Made by a program: the position numbers and the translations under genes | Shown here: positions 1 to 9,725 of the stretch, piece after piece | Layout of the letters: each line of letters starts with the position of its first letter | Position numbering within the stretch: the stretch's first letter is position 1 | NCBI RefSeq assembly: GCF_005405385.1 | Contig: NZ_BJDY01000002.1 | Span: forward strand, 734,039 to 798,038 | Direction of reading: 5' to 3' | DNA length: 64,000 nt | Origin: Lactiplantibacillus mudanjiangensis | GTDB taxonomy: Bacteria > Bacillota > Bacilli > Lactobacillales > Lactobacillaceae | The notes under the pieces: generated by a model | Told to the model about the DNA's origin: nothing | The model's database searches: none | Seen by the model: only the letters and a program-made list of their open reading frames with translations

Positions 1-117
1 TCGTTGTCCAGTCAGTCGAATTTTAAGTGCCGTTCGCTTTAAAACTTGACGCCGCAACACTTCATAAACGACTATCGCGATCAGTATCCCGCCTAAGACA
101 ATCAGCCATTTTTGCAT
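1..117 (-). CDS. Partial membrane-anchored protein (N-terminus only)
   Basis: This frame starts with ATG at 117 and runs off the left edge, so only 39 N-terminal residues are visible. They begin MQKWLIVLGGILIAIVVYEV, one hydrophobic segment (residues about 4-20) followed by a basic stretch (LRRQVLKRTALKIRL), which suggests an N-terminal membrane anchor with a cytoplasmic body. An AGGAG ribosome-binding site lies about 8 bases upstream of the ATG. It is divergent from rpoY-rnjA. I do not recognise the family from this fragment, and no function is assigned. Confidence 0.6.
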   Translation of the reverse strand, partial: MQKWLIVLGGILIAIVVYEVLRRQVLKRTALKIRLTGQR

Positions 118-270
118 CGCCTAGCGCTCCTTTTTTGTAATTTTATTCACAATATCATGTTTTTATGACAAATTCTTCATCAATTAGCATAGCATGTTTT
201 TTTATTTTTTTTCGAGTTTGAACGCTTGTTTTTGAAGAAAGTTAACATTGTATACACCTCCCCTAAATTA

Positions 271-279
271 TGCTAAAAT
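271..279 (+). promoter_or_regulatory. Extended -10 promoter for rpoY-rnjA
   Basis: TGCTAAAAT is a TGnTAAAAT extended -10 element about 110 bases before rpoY. No convincing -35 stands 17 bases upstream (TATACA), as is common for extended -10 promoters. The transcript would carry a leader of about 105 nt. Confidence 0.5.
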
Positions 280-290
280 GAAAGATAATT

Positions 291-363
291 GTTGTGTTTA
301 CACAACCTGGTGTACGGATCAAACTTTTATTTTTGCTACTATTTAGAATTTCAGGTTCTAAAT
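291..363 (+). promoter_or_regulatory. Structured leader of rpoY-rnjA (two hairpins)
   Basis: Two inverted repeats lie between the predicted promoter and the rpoY start: GTTGTG/CACAAC at 291-306 and ATTTAGAA/TTCTAAAT at 341-363, the second followed by an A/T-rich run with several T. Both are seen directly. A role, for example autoregulation by RNase J1, is only inference. Confidence 0.35.
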
Positions 364-391
364 AAATCTTTTTATATAGGGAGTTTTGTTA

Positions 392-610
392 ATGATTTAC
401 AAAGTTTATTACCAAGAAACCAAAAAACGGAACCCACAACGTGAAACGACGAAGTCATTGTATCTGGAAGCAGATACGGAAGTCGACGCACGGGTCTTAG
501 TGGAAGATAATACCGAATACAATATTGAGTTTATCGAACCGTTAGAAGGTAACTTCTTGGATTACGAAAAAGAAAATCCAGAGTTTCAACTAACGGAGTT
601 TAATAAATGA
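392..610 (+). CDS. rpoY: DNA-directed RNA polymerase epsilon subunit (RpoY, DUF1447)
   Basis: A 72-residue acidic protein (starts [18 protein letters not shown]) matching the small RNA polymerase epsilon subunit of Firmicutes, which binds the core enzyme and is placed directly before RNase J1 in Bacillus and relatives. The ATG at 392 is chosen because a GGGAG site ends 8 bases upstream; an in-frame TTG at 386 sits too close to that site. The stop overlaps the next start by four bases (ATGA at 607-610), so the two genes are translationally coupled. Identity rests on sequence resemblance plus this conserved pairing. Confidence 0.93.
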   Translation: MIYKVYYQETKKRNPQRETTKSLYLEADTEVDARVLVEDNTEYNIEFIEPLEGNFLDYEKENPEFQLTEFNK

Positions 611-2283
611 AACGGTTAAACGTCAAAAATAACGAAACCGCCGTCTTTGCAATCGGCGGTTTGGGTGAAATTGGGAAAAATACTTATGGTATCCAATTTC
701 AAGATGAGATTATTTTGATCGATGCCGGAATCAAATTCCCCGAAGATGAATTATTGGGGATTGATTACGTCATTCCAGATTATTCTTATCTAGTTGCAAA
801 CCAGCAAAAAATAAAAGCACTCGTGATTACCCATGGGCATGAAGATCACATTGGTGGGATTCCTTTCCTACTGAAACAGATCAACGTTCCAATTTATGCT
901 GGGCCCCTCGCCTTGGCATTGATTAAGGGCAAACTGGAAGAACACGGACTACTTAAAACGACTGAATTACATGAAATTAATGAGGACACCGTCTTAAAAT
1001 TCCGCAAAACGCGGGTCTCATTCTTTAGAACGACCCACTCGATTCCAGATACTATGGGCATCGCGGTCCAAACACCACCTGGTACGATTGTGGAAACCGG
1101 GGATTATAAGTTCGATCTGACACCAATCACCAACCAGCCACCTAATCTCCAAAAGATGGCCCATTTAGGTGAACGTGGCGTATTAGCGTTACTTTCTGAT
1201 AGTACTAATGCCGAACGTCCAATCTTTACGAAGTCCGAACGTTGGGTTGCTCAATCTATCCGTAAGATCTTTGAACAAGTTGAAGGCCGCATTATTTTCG
1301 CCACCTTCGCCTCAAACATCTCACGGATTCAAGAAGCAGCTCAAGTTGCGTTAGAACATCACCGTAAAATCGCCGTTTTTGGTCGCAGTATGGAAGCCGC
1401 CATTGTTAATGGTCGCGAACTCGGGTACTTAAACATCCCAGATGAAGCGATTGTTGATGCAAATGACATCAAATCCCTACCAGCGAATAAAGTCATGATT
1501 TTATGTACTGGTTCTCAAGGTGAACCTATGGCAGCTCTTTCACGAATTGCCAATGGAACCCACCGGCAAATTACCATTCAGCCTGGCGACACCGTCATTT
1601 TCTCTAGTTCACCAATTCCTGGGAACACGTTAAGTGTCAACCACGTCATTAATGAACTTGAAGAAGCTGGCGCGCATGTCATTCATGGTAAAGTCAACAA
1701 TATTCATACTTCTGGTCATGGTGGTCAAGAAGAACAAAAGCTCATGCTTCGCTTAATGAAGCCGAAGTTCTTTATGCCAATTCATGGTGAATACCGGATG
1801 TTGAAAATCCATACTGAACTGGCTGAACAATGTGGCGTCCCACTCGATCATAGCTTTATCCTTGAAAACGGTGATGTTTTAGCCTTAACTAAGGATTCTG
1901 CTCGAGTAGCTGGTCATTTCGGCGCCGGTGATGTTTATGTTGACGGTTCTGGTATTGGCGATATCGGTAACGTTGTGTTACGTGATCGCCAAGTTCTTTC
2001 CGAAGAAGGTTTAGTCGTGGTTGTTGCCACAATTAACTTGAATAAGAAGGAAATCCAAGCCGGTCCAGATATTTTATCACGTGGATTTGTTTATATGCGT
2101 GAATCTGGCGACTTAATCAATGAAGCTCGCAAGCATGTCTTCCGGACGATTCGCCGGAAGATGAAGAGCGATAAAGTTAGTGAAGCCACCATTCGCAATG
2201 CGATTATTGATGACTTACAAAGCTTCTTATTTGATAAGACCGAACGGCATCCAATGATTTTGCCAATGCTTATTATGAATTAG
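607..2283 (+). CDS. rnjA: Ribonuclease J1
   Basis: A 558-residue metallo-beta-lactamase/beta-CASP ribonuclease, which in Firmicutes acts as a 5'-3' exonuclease and endonuclease in mRNA decay and rRNA maturation. The zinc-binding HxHxDH motif is H76-G-H78-E-D80-H81, a further motif is the GD of [10 protein letters not shown], and the beta-CASP part contains SDSTNAERP and [10 protein letters not shown]. Length is normal for the family. It overlaps rpoY by four bases and is followed by a clear terminator, forming a two-gene operon. Confidence 0.97.
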   Translation: MKRLNVKNNETAVFAIGGLGEIGKNTYGIQFQDEIILIDAGIKFPEDELLGIDYVIPDYSYLVANQQKIKALVITHGHEDHIGGIPFLLKQINVPIYAGPLALALIKGKLEEHGLLKTTELHEINEDTVLKFRKTRVSFFRTTHSIPDTMGIAVQTPPGTIVETGDYKFDLTPITNQPPNLQKMAHLGERGVLALLSDSTNAERPIFTKSERWVAQSIRKIFEQVEGRIIFATFASNISRIQEAAQVALEHHRKIAVFGRSMEAAIVNGRELGYLNIPDEAIVDANDIKSLPANKVMILCTGSQGEPMAALSRIANGTHRQITIQPGDTVIFSSSPIPGNTLSVNHVINELEEAGAHVIHGKVNNIHTSGHGGQEEQKLMLRLMKPKFFMPIHGEYRMLKIHTELAEQCGVPLDHSFILENGDVLALTKDSARVAGHFGAGDVYVDGSGIGDIGNVVLRDRQVLSEEGLVVVVATINLNKKEIQAGPDILSRGFVYMRESGDLINEARKHVFRTIRRKMKSDKVSEATIRNAIIDDLQSFLFDKTERHPMILPMLIMN

Positions 2284-2288
2284 CCACT

Positions 2289-2316
2289 AGCCGGAACGGC
2301 GACGTTCCGGCTTTTT
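2289..2316 (+). terminator. Terminator of rpoY-rnjA
   Basis: A 9-bp perfect stem (AGCCGGAAC with GTTCCGGCT) and a 6-base loop, followed by a run of T, starting 6 bases after the rnjA stop. Confidence 0.85.
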
Positions 2317-2369
2317 GTGGTGTCAGGGTCGCTAAATCACTGACAGAAACTTTGTGAGGTGTCTTTTCA

Positions 2370-3326
2370 ATGGCGGAATACAACATTATTATTAACGAAT
2401 TGGCTGGGTCCGGCCAAGGCAAGGTCGTTTGGGAAACGGTTAAACCGTTACTTGAACAACGCCAAATCGCCTTTGAAGCTCGCGTTTCTAAATACGCGGG
2501 TCATACGACCACTTTAGCCACCCAATTCGCACAACAACAAGCAAAAACTCCTGAAACGACCACCGTCTTAATGGTTATCGGTGGTGATGGCACACTTAAT
2601 GAAGCAATTAATGGCTTGATGCAAGCCCATTTGACCACGCCAATGCCCCTTGCCTACTTGCCTGGCGGCTCCGGCAATGATTTTGCCCGTGGTTTAGGAA
2701 TGGCGACTGATCCGACATTAGCCTTATCACAAATTTTGAATAACATGCGACCACGCCCTTTAACCGTCGGGTGTTATCAAGAAACCTTACGTCATGAGCG
2801 GAAATACTTCGTCAACAATGTCGGGATCGGCTTTGATGCCCAAATCGTTGACGATACTAATCGCAGTAAACAAAAAGGCCGCTTGGGCCGTTGGTCATAC
2901 TTGAGCAATGCTTTAAAGGCCTTCAATCAACAAGAAGGTTTTGACCTAGCCGTTCATGAAGGCCGGCAACGTGATAGTTATCGGCATGCGTTTCTATGTA
3001 CCGTCTCCAACCACCCCTATTTCGGCGGTGGCGTTAAGATCTTACCCACCGCTGATGTTTACGATGACCAGCTAGAATTAATCGTCATCGAAGAACCCCA
3101 TTGGTGGACAGTTTTATGGTTATTTATGTTACTCCTCATGGGCGGTCGGCATTTAAAGTCACGCTTCGTCCATCACTACCGAGCTAAACAGCTTCACTTA
3201 CTGGTTAATTCAGTGGAAATCGGTCAAATGGATGGTCAAACAATCGGGAATCGTAATTACGATCTGTACTTCTCGACGATCTCATATCCATTTTGGATTG
3301 ATACTAGTGTCCAGGGTCAACATTAG
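2370..3326 (+). CDS. Diacylglycerol kinase-family lipid kinase
   Basis: A 318-residue protein of the DagK/YegS/DgkB superfamily, which phosphorylates diacylglycerol or related lipids so they re-enter phospholipid synthesis. The nucleotide-binding motif GGDGTLNEA is at residues 71-79 and PGGSGNDFARG at about 98-108; a hydrophobic patch (WTVLWLFMLLLMGG) near residue 250 could contact the membrane. The start is supported by GAGGTG about 10 bases upstream. The stop codon TAG lies at the very edge of a repeat copy that begins around 3322, so the last codons may have been set by insertion of that element. Confidence 0.88.
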   Translation: MAEYNIIINELAGSGQGKVVWETVKPLLEQRQIAFEARVSKYAGHTTTLATQFAQQQAKTPETTTVLMVIGGDGTLNEAINGLMQAHLTTPMPLAYLPGGSGNDFARGLGMATDPTLALSQILNNMRPRPLTVGCYQETLRHERKYFVNNVGIGFDAQIVDDTNRSKQKGRLGRWSYLSNALKAFNQQEGFDLAVHEGRQRDSYRHAFLCTVSNHPYFGGGVKILPTADVYDDQLELIVIEEPHWWTVLWLFMLLLMGGRHLKSRFVHHYRAKQLHLLVNSVEIGQMDGQTIGNRNYDLYFSTISYPFWIDTSVQGQH

Positions 3327-3680
3327 GTTTACTTTGCCGCCTACCGTTCGTTTAGATTGAGCCGGAACGCTGTGGTCGGACCGGTTCAGCCAAAGAACGG
3401 TCTGAACCGTCGTTTTGAACCACCAAGCCCGTGTTTCAAAAGCGCCGAACTCTAAGCGATAAATCGCTAAGAGTTTCCACGGCTGGGCTCAATCTGGAAA
3501 TCTGGACTCACTCTCAACTATGATCCTGATGACTCATCACTAATTAGAATCCACATGATAACCAGAGTCAGCCAATGATGGCGCTGGCCGTGGTGACATC
3601 GTAAGGTCCAGCAGAATCAACTGGCTAACGTAGGTGACCAATTTAGCATCATGCAAGCCAGTACTGGTAAGTTTTCCATC
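3322..3680. repeat. Structured intergenic repeat, copy R1
   Basis: First of five related non-coding elements. From about 3322 it matches the left part of copy R4 (module 1): a TTGAGCC arm that pairs with GGGCTCAA near 3490, and a hairpin at 3447-3476 with the inner arms CTCTAAGCGAT and ATCGCTAAGAG. Module 2 is present but shortened: the long central hairpins of R4 and R2 are missing. No terminal inverted repeat is evident. The element lies between the lipid kinase gene and the terminator at 3709. I see no coding frame in it that resembles a protein. Confidence 0.8.
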
Positions 3681-3708
3681 ATCAACATTAATTTGTCAAT
3701 TAAGCTAA

Positions 3709-3754
3709 AAAACGATCTAATCTGTCGACGTTTCGTCGCGATTAGATCGTTTTT
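3709..3754. terminator. Bidirectional terminator between convergent genes
   Basis: ACGATCTAATC at 3712-3722 pairs with GATTAGATCGT at 3740-3750, with an inner GTCGACG/CGTCGC hairpin and A/T runs on both sides. It serves the lipid kinase (plus) and the small coiled-coil gene (minus), whose stop is at 3756. Confidence 0.85.
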
Positions 3755-3755
3755 A

Positions 3756-3959
3756 TTAATCTTCCGAAGCGTTAATTGCTTCCAGAAGCATGTCAAGCTG
3801 TTCACATTTTTGTGATAAATGACTAACCCGTTCACGTAAATGCGGGTAAATAGTCACTACCCGTGAGCGATCCTGTTGTTGTGCCGCCATCCCTTTTAAT
3901 CGATCTAACTCTGAGTTAGCTTCTTGATACTCTTCCAGGATCTCAAATCTGTTACTCAC
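3756..3959 (-). CDS. Small coiled-coil protein of unknown function
   Basis: A 67-residue charged protein starting MSNRFEILEEYQEANSELDR and ending LDMLLEAINASED. The spacing of Leu, Val and Ile suggests two amphipathic helices that could form a coiled coil. The start codon is GTG at 3959, chosen because GGGAG lies 8 bases upstream. A bidirectional terminator follows at once, and the gene stands alone. I do not recognise the family. The frame is credible because it has a good ribosome-binding site, its own terminator and a normal amino-acid composition. Confidence 0.65.
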   Translation of the reverse strand: MSNRFEILEEYQEANSELDRLKGMAAQQQDRSRVVTIYPHLRERVSHLSQKCEQLDMLLEAINASED

Positions 3960-4046
3960 TTTAACACTCCCTTAAAACAATAGTGATTGGCCCCCGACGA
4001 CCAAAATGCAAGACTAATATAACACTTTCAACTAGGTTTGTGAACG

Positions 4047-4088
4047 CTAAAAAGCAAAAAGACAGCCAGCCTTCAAGGGCTGACCGTC
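4047..4088 (-). terminator. Terminator of the LysM-NlpC/P60 gene
   Basis: On the minus strand GACGGTCAGCC pairs along all 11 positions (two G-T wobbles) with GGCTGGCTGTC, followed by TTTTTGCTTTTT. It lies about 30 bases after the stop. Confidence 0.85.
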
Positions 4089-4119
4089 ACGTTTGGCGAA
4101 AATTCGTCTTAAACGTTGC

Positions 4120-5718
4120 TTACTTAACTGTCCCAGCAAAGCTAGGTTTGAAATATGAACTAATCGTTTGAACTTGCACGTTTTGACCACTTTCAGGTGC
4201 CGCTACATATTGATTGTTTCCTAAGTAGATGGCATCATGATACGTTGATCCACGTGAACCCCAGAATAAAATATCTCCTGGTTGTGCATCTTTAACAGAA
4301 TGCACAGAAACATATGCTTCTTGCGCAACCGTGTTATGTGGTAATGAAATGCCAGCTGCATGCTGGAAGACATAAGCAACTAACCCAGAACAATCCATCC
4401 CAGATAAACTACTCCCACCATAAACATAAGGAATATTGGCGCTAGCCAACTTCAACGCTAAGCCCGTTACCGAACCAGTTGTTAAATTAGCATTGCTGGT
4501 CGTCTTGGTTGAGCTACTTGCAGTCGTGGCAGCCGTACTTGTACTACTACTTTGTTGCGTTGCCGTTGATGCTTGGCTTGCACTGCTACTCGTGCTTTGA
4601 CTAGTACTCGTGGTTGAACTAGCTGCACTAGTGGCTTTAGTAGCAACCTTTTTAACCGTGGCTTTGCGCGTTGTCTTCTTAGCAACACTCGTCACACTAG
4701 CACTAGTGGCGCTTGGTGTCGTTTGACTAGCCGCACTAGCTTGGCTACTGGTTGAACTAGCACTAGTAGCTGTCTTTGTCGTTTTTTTAGCGACACTGCT
4801 AGTAGCTTGTGACGTTGACGCAGCTTTAGCTGGTGCTTGACTAGTAGATGCACTTGAAGTGCTACTGCTACTAGTCGTCGTGCTGCTAGCAGCACTTGGC
4901 GTTGTCGTTGATTGATCATCACTGGCTGACGTTGTGGTTGAACTAGCAGCTGCAGTTGAGCTAGCTTGGCTCGCACTAGCACTTGTCGCAGTAGCTGCCA
5001 CAATGTGACTCTTCTCAGTCGTGGTGGTGGTGGTGCTACTACTACTTGCTGAACTAGGCGTTGTCGTTGACGCTTGACTCGTTGAGCTGCTTACCTTACT
5101 TGACTGACTAGCTTGACTTGTACTACTTGCACTAGCTGGCGTTGTTGATGCAGCACTAGTTGAACTAGTCGTAGCTGCCTTAGTTGAAGACGCAGCTGTC
5201 ACCGTATTTTCAGCAGCATCAGTAGCAGCCGCTTTTTGACTCGTTGTTGTCGACGATGATTTTGCAGCACTAGTTGTGTTGCTAGTCGTTGTTGACTTAG
5301 TGGCCTTAGCGTCACTTGGCAAGATCAATTGTTGACCTGTCACAATAACGTCTCCGCTTAAGTTATTTAACGTTTGTAACGTATGCACCGAAGTCCCATA
5401 CTTATCCGCTAAATCCCAAAGCGTATCGCCAGCTTTCACAGTATATGTACCCTGATCTGACGTTTTGGCTGAAGTTGCATTGACTTGTAATTTCTGACCG
5501 ACATAGATTAAATCAGTATTCGCGTCAAGGGCTTTCACCTTATTTAAAGTTTCGATGCTCTTGACGGAAACACCATGTTGCTGAGCGAGGCTCCAAACGG
5601 TATCGTTTTGTTTAACAGTAACCGTCGCAGCATTGGCAGCTTGAGCTGTAGCAAACAGCAAACCAACGGCACCAACCGTACCGGCTAGGACCTTGCCCGT
5701 TGTATGTGCTTGTGACAT
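4120..5718 (-). CDS. LysM-NlpC/P60 peptidoglycan hydrolase with long Ser/Thr/Ala linker
   Basis: A secreted 532-residue cell-wall hydrolase, probably a D,L-endopeptidase cutting stem peptides. A signal peptide (MSQAHTTGKVLAGTVGAVGLLFATAQAANA) is followed by two LysM domains (about residues 31-80 and 90-135), a 280-residue linker of almost only Ser, Thr, Ala and Gln, and a C-terminal NlpC/P60 domain with the catalytic Cys in GMDCSGLVAYVF and a His in STYHDAIYLG. ATG 5718 is chosen over an in-frame ATG 16 codons upstream because AGGAGTGGAG precedes it by 5-8 bases. L. plantarum has proteins of this layout (Lp_2162 type). The linker is a plausible site of glycosylation. Confidence 0.92.
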   Translation of the reverse strand: MSQAHTTGKVLAGTVGAVGLLFATAQAANAATVTVKQNDTVWSLAQQHGVSVKSIETLNKVKALDANTDLIYVGQKLQVNATSAKTSDQGTYTVKAGDTLWDLADKYGTSVHTLQTLNNLSGDVIVTGQQLILPSDAKATKSTTTSNTTSAAKSSSTTTSQKAAATDAAENTVTAASSTKAATTSSTSAASTTPASASSTSQASQSSKVSSSTSQASTTTPSSASSSSTTTTTTEKSHIVAATATSASASQASSTAAASSTTTSASDDQSTTTPSAASSTTTSSSSTSSASTSQAPAKAASTSQATSSVAKKTTKTATSASSTSSQASAASQTTPSATSASVTSVAKKTTRKATVKKVATKATSAASSTTSTSQSTSSSASQASTATQQSSSTSTAATTASSSTKTTSNANLTTGSVTGLALKLASANIPYVYGGSSLSGMDCSGLVAYVFQHAAGISLPHNTVAQEAYVSVHSVKDAQPGDILFWGSRGSTYHDAIYLGNNQYVAAPESGQNVQVQTISSYFKPSFAGTVK

Positions 5719-5819
5719 TAACTCCACTCCTTTGGCATTAACCGAATATATTTGCCTGAATGACATTGAAATTCATAATTTTTAAGAAAAGCTTAACACC
5801 TTTTACAAATTATAACTTT

Positions 5820-5847
5820 ATTGTAGCACACTTTAAAAAAATGCAAA
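5820..5847 (-). promoter_or_regulatory. Promoter of the LysM-NlpC/P60 gene
   Basis: On the minus strand TTTGCA (5842-5847), a 16-base spacer and TGC-TACAAT (-10 at 5820-5825, extended by TG). It lies about 100 bases before the chosen start. A second TATAAT-like box is at 5809-5814. Confidence 0.55.
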
Positions 5848-6064
5848 CCACAATCACTTATTTTTTTATAAAACAACTTGTTAACTATCCAGCGATTAAA
5901 GTTAGCTTGTTCAGTCAACAAACCTTGACCTAGCAAGGGTTAACCAATCAAGTCATTAACTAACAACTCGATAGTTCAAGGGCTGTCAGAAGCGCTGAAA
6001 CCGTTGTCTGTAACCGGTTTAGACGAGATACGACTAATTTAAGATAATTTAAAGTTTCCCAAAC
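5848..6064. other. Intergenic stretch without a recognised gene
   Basis: About 220 bases between the LysM gene promoter and the prs terminator. It holds short inverted repeats, for example AAACCG/CGGTTT near 5998-6020, but no coding frame with a ribosome-binding site and no riboswitch that I recognise. Confidence 0.4.
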
Positions 6065-6096
6065 AAAAAACGCCCCCACTAATAGCGTGAGCGCGT
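6065..6096 (-). terminator. Terminator of prs
   Basis: On the minus strand ACGCGCTCAC pairs with GTGGGGGCGT (one mismatch, one wobble) and is followed by six T. It begins 15 bases after the prs stop. Confidence 0.8.
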
Positions 6097-6111
6097 CTAA
6101 TTTAGTCGAAA

Positions 6112-7077
6112 TTAGATTTCAGGTGTAAATAAACTATCGACCGGTTGTTGAGCGTGAACTAACTTAATGGCATCACCTAGTAACGGTCCAACCGAAAGTT
6201 GTTCTAACTTTTCAAATTGTTTAGCCGCTGGAATTGCAATCGTATCCGTGACGATCACTTTTTCCAAAGCGGAATTTTGTAATTTTTCTGGTGCATCTTG
6301 AGAGAAAATCGCATGCGTGGCACAACCATAAATCTTGGCGGCCCCAGCGGCCTTCAAAGCCGCCGCCGAAACATCAAACCGAGTCCCAGTATCGATCATG
6401 TCATCGATCACGATGGCAATTCGACCTTCGACTTGCCCGATAATACTATCTGGCACAATATTATCATCATCAGGATGACGATTATCAATAATCGCAATCG
6501 GTGCACCCAATAATTCGGCCATCTTTCGAGCACGGGACACCCCGGCATGATCTGGTGAAACGACAACTAAGTTATCGGTAATCCCACGATCCTTAAAGTA
6601 GCTCGCAAGTAGTGGTGCTGCCAACAAGTGATCAACTGGAATATCGAAGAAGCCTTGGATTTGTGCGGCATGCAAATCGATCGTTAAGATTCGGTCTGCC
6701 CGATCTTTTTCCAAGAGTGTCGCAATTAACTTCGCCGTAATTGGTTCCCGTGACCGGGCTTTACGATCTTGACGTGAATAACCATAGTAAGGAATCACGA
6801 CATTAATCTCGCTAGCACTGGCCCGACGTAAGGCATCAATCATAATCAATAACTCTAAAATCGTATCATTAACTGGATCAGAAATGGATTGAACAACAAA
6901 GACTTCGGCACCCCGAATGCTTTCTTCAATATTAATCTGAATTTCACCATCACTAAACCGTTTGACTGAGCTCTTCCCAAGTGGAATGCCCACTCGATCT
7001 GAAATCTTTTGCGCCAACGGCATATTAGAATTGAGCGCAAACAATTTTAGTTTGGCATATGATTCGTCTGCTGACAT
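6112..7077 (-). CDS. prs: Ribose-phosphate pyrophosphokinase (PRPP synthase)
   Basis: A 321-residue class I PRPP synthase that transfers pyrophosphate from ATP to ribose 5-phosphate, supplying nucleotide, His and Trp synthesis. Recognisable blocks are the regulatory loop [20 protein letters not shown], the [11 protein letters not shown] segment and the PRPP-binding loop [11 protein letters not shown]. The start at ATG 7077 is favoured because GGAGG ends 5 bases upstream; an upstream in-frame TTG at 7089 overlaps that site. It is monocistronic with its own promoter and terminator. Confidence 0.96.
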   Translation of the reverse strand: MSADESYAKLKLFALNSNMPLAQKISDRVGIPLGKSSVKRFSDGEIQINIEESIRGAEVFVVQSISDPVNDTILELLIMIDALRRASASEINVVIPYYGYSRQDRKARSREPITAKLIATLLEKDRADRILTIDLHAAQIQGFFDIPVDHLLAAPLLASYFKDRGITDNLVVVSPDHAGVSRARKMAELLGAPIAIIDNRHPDDDNIVPDSIIGQVEGRIAIVIDDMIDTGTRFDVSAAALKAAGAAKIYGCATHAIFSQDAPEKLQNSALEKVIVTDTIAIPAAKQFEKLEQLSVGPLLGDAIKLVHAQQPVDSLFTPEI

Positions 7078-7116
7078 AGCAACCTCCAAGAAATTAGTTT
7101 CATGACATATAAGTTA

Positions 7117-7125
7117 ATTATAGCA
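7117..7125 (-). promoter_or_regulatory. Extended -10 promoter of prs
   Basis: TGC-TATAAT on the minus strand, a consensus extended -10, about 40 bases before the prs start. No good -35 stands 17 bases further upstream. Confidence 0.6.
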
Positions 7126-7178
7126 GTATCGTTGGTCAAAAAGCAGTAAAGACGCATAATTTTATGATTTTTATCCAA

Positions 7179-9710
7179 CTAGTTGGCAGCTGGCATAAAA
7201 TCCGTTGGCCGACTATCATGCATGCCAATCATCGGATCAATCCCACCACTGCGAACTAAGGCGGGCGTTAATCGATAAGTCTTAGGTGATGACGCGCTTG
7301 CGCCTTCAACCGCTGGCTCACTAGTACTGCTAGTTGCTATCGCAGCTGTTGATTCGGACGATGCTACTTGACTTGTCTGCGTTTCAGCGGCACTTAATGG
7401 CGTCACATCAGCTTGATCATCGCCAAAGACTTGTTGCAATCGTTTAGTCAACGTGGTCAAACGGTTCACTGATTCATTCGTGACACTCCGTAAAAATGAC
7501 TGCTGATCACCAAGCAAAATAAGCATTTGTTCAGCCCGGGTCACTGCCGTATACAATAAGTTACGCTGAAGCATCCGTGAAAACTGTGGCACCATCGGCA
7601 AAATCACCATCTTAAACTGGCTCCCTTGCGATTTATGAATCGACATACTGTACGCCAAGGTTAATCGATTCCACTCACTACGCTGATAGGTCACTTCATT
7701 TTGCTCAAAGGCAATCGTGATTTGATCCTTTTTACTCTTGTTATGGGGATCCTTAGCTAAATCAATCCCGACGATCTTGCCAATATCTCCATTAAAGACA
7801 TTATCCTCGGGCGAATTAACCAAATGCAAGACTTTATCCCCAACTCTAAACGTCTGATCATTATACGTTAATTGTTTTTGACGCGCCGACTTAACCGGAT
7901 TGAAAATATTTTGAACCGTTTTATTTAGCTGATCAATACCAGCGGCACCACGATACATGGGGGCTAAAATCTGTACGTCATCCGAACTAAAACCACGGGC
8001 TTTGGCTTTAGCCACAATTTGCTCAACCAGATGATTGACCTGATACGCGCCACAGGCAATAAAGGAGCGGTCTTTTTGATTCACGGTAAAATCATCTGGT
8101 AACCGCCCATCCTTAATCGCATGCGCCAATGGAATGATGCTAGAATCACCATCTTGTCGATAAATCTTAGTCAACTCAATTTGTGGCAACCATGGACTCG
8201 CTAGCAAGTCGTGGAAGACTTGACCAGCACCAACCGATGGCAACTGATCCTTATCACCCACTAAAATCACTTGCATGTGACTCGGAACTGCTTGCAACAA
8301 CAATTGGAACAAGCTCGTATCGACCATCGACATTTCATCAATGATTAAAATACCGCCTTCCAAATCCTTCGTTGGCATCTCTGGGCCGTCTTCGCGACCG
8401 GTTAACCCAAGCAACCGGTGAATCGTACTAGCCGGCAAACCGGTTGTTTCCGCCATCCGTTTGGCTGCTCGCCCAGTCGGCGCCGCTAGCAAGATCGGGA
8501 ACGTCTTGTCCTTGTATTGATTAATATCTAGCGACACATCATGTAATTCGGCAAATAACGACACTAAACCACGAATGATCGTGGTTTTACCAGTCCCTGG
8601 CCCCCCCGTTAGCAAGAACAAGTGGCTACTAATAGCCGACTTCAAGGCTTGGGTTTGTGACGCGTCGTAAGTTAAGTTGCTGGCTTTGGCGACATGCTCA
8701 ATTGCACGATCAACCCGTTTTTCATTTAAATCATCGGCATTATCAGCGTCATGGAGTCGCTTTAAATGCTCAGCAATCCCCCATTCAGCCTCATATAGCG
8801 CCCGTAAATAAATCCGGTTTTCGTCACCCACAATCAGATTATCTTGAGCTAAAGCCACGAGTTGATCCGCTAATTTTTGCGGGTCAACGGCGACATTGCG
8901 CGAATTTTCTAAAAGCTGCAAGGTCGTATTCAATAGGGGTTTGGCCGTGGTATACGTATCACCATTTTGTGCACATAGTTCGTTGATTTCCGTTAATAGT
9001 CCGGCCCGCAGTCGACTATCAGCTTGGGGATCAATATTCAGCTGAGCAGCAATTTGATCGGCTTTCTTGAACCCGACCCCTTTGATGTCTTCAACTAATC
9101 GATACGGATTTTCTTCAATCGTGCTCAAGGTATCGCCTTGATATTTAGCATAAATAGCCGCCGCTAACCGACTCCCAAAACCATAGGCATTGAGGCCAAT
9201 GATGGTTTGTTCTAGACCATTATTAGCTCGTAACGTTTCGATCAACGTCTGTTGCACACTGGCCCGTAGTCCGATTGGCGTGAGCACTTTGGGATCTTCT
9301 AAAATTCGATCAATCGCTTGATTACCTAACGTATCCACAATTCGTTCGGCGGTTCGTTTTCCTAGACCCGGAAAATCATCACCCGCTAAATAGGCGATCA
9401 AGCCACTACGCGATGTTGGCGTTTCATTTTGATAATTATCCGCTTGAAATTGGGTGCCATATTTGGGATGGCGGACTGCTTTGCCCGTGAAACGATAAGT
9501 CGCCTCTTCTTGAATATCAGCAAAACTTCCAGTGACAACAATTTCATCTTCTGCCCAATCAATATTTTGTTCCGTTACTTTAACAAGTAAGACCTTATAA
9601 AAACTGTCGGCACTGCTAAAAAAGACAGCTGCAACTTTGCCGACGACATATGGTGTGGTCGTTTGACCGGCAGCATCATCGGGGAATAAATTTTGATCCG
9701 CTTCCGTCAT
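7179..9710 (-). CDS. recD2: RecD2-type ATP-dependent DNA helicase
   Basis: An 843-residue superfamily 1 5'-3' helicase of the stand-alone RecD2 (YrrC) group, involved in replication-fork and mismatch-repair-related processes. It has an N-terminal OB-like domain, tandem helix-hairpin-helix motifs (GDDFPGLGKRTAERI and NPYRLVEDIKGVGFKKAD), Walker A GGPGTGKTT near residue 370, Walker B LIIDEMSMVD near 453 and a helicase motif SIHKSQGSQF near 690. The last 100 residues are Ser/Thr/Ala-rich and look disordered. GAGGAGGTGG precedes the ATG. It is the third gene of a run with the TPR protein (15-base gap), the same pairing as yrrB-yrrC in Bacillus. Confidence 0.95.
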   Translation of the reverse strand: MTEADQNLFPDDAAGQTTTPYVVGKVAAVFFSSADSFYKVLLVKVTEQNIDWAEDEIVVTGSFADIQEEATYRFTGKAVRHPKYGTQFQADNYQNETPTSRSGLIAYLAGDDFPGLGKRTAERIVDTLGNQAIDRILEDPKVLTPIGLRASVQQTLIETLRANNGLEQTIIGLNAYGFGSRLAAAIYAKYQGDTLSTIEENPYRLVEDIKGVGFKKADQIAAQLNIDPQADSRLRAGLLTEINELCAQNGDTYTTAKPLLNTTLQLLENSRNVAVDPQKLADQLVALAQDNLIVGDENRIYLRALYEAEWGIAEHLKRLHDADNADDLNEKRVDRAIEHVAKASNLTYDASQTQALKSAISSHLFLLTGGPGTGKTTIIRGLVSLFAELHDVSLDINQYKDKTFPILLAAPTGRAAKRMAETTGLPASTIHRLLGLTGREDGPEMPTKDLEGGILIIDEMSMVDTSLFQLLLQAVPSHMQVILVGDKDQLPSVGAGQVFHDLLASPWLPQIELTKIYRQDGDSSIIPLAHAIKDGRLPDDFTVNQKDRSFIACGAYQVNHLVEQIVAKAKARGFSSDDVQILAPMYRGAAGIDQLNKTVQNIFNPVKSARQKQLTYNDQTFRVGDKVLHLVNSPEDNVFNGDIGKIVGIDLAKDPHNKSKKDQITIAFEQNEVTYQRSEWNRLTLAYSMSIHKSQGSQFKMVILPMVPQFSRMLQRNLLYTAVTRAEQMLILLGDQQSFLRSVTNESVNRLTTLTKRLQQVFGDDQADVTPLSAAETQTSQVASSESTAAIATSSTSEPAVEGASASSPKTYRLTPALVRSGGIDPMIGMHDSRPTDFMPAAN

Positions 9711-9725
9711 GGGACCACCTCCTCA

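Noticed and set aside
3322..3680. Repeat family considered as a CRISPR or tandem array
   Set aside because: The copies are dispersed, hundreds of bases long and internally folded; there are no regularly spaced short repeats with unique spacers.
4482..5003. Leu/Arg/Gln-rich frames within the LysM-NlpC/P60 gene
   Set aside because: They are alternate-frame translations of the Ser/Thr/Ala-rich linker codons.
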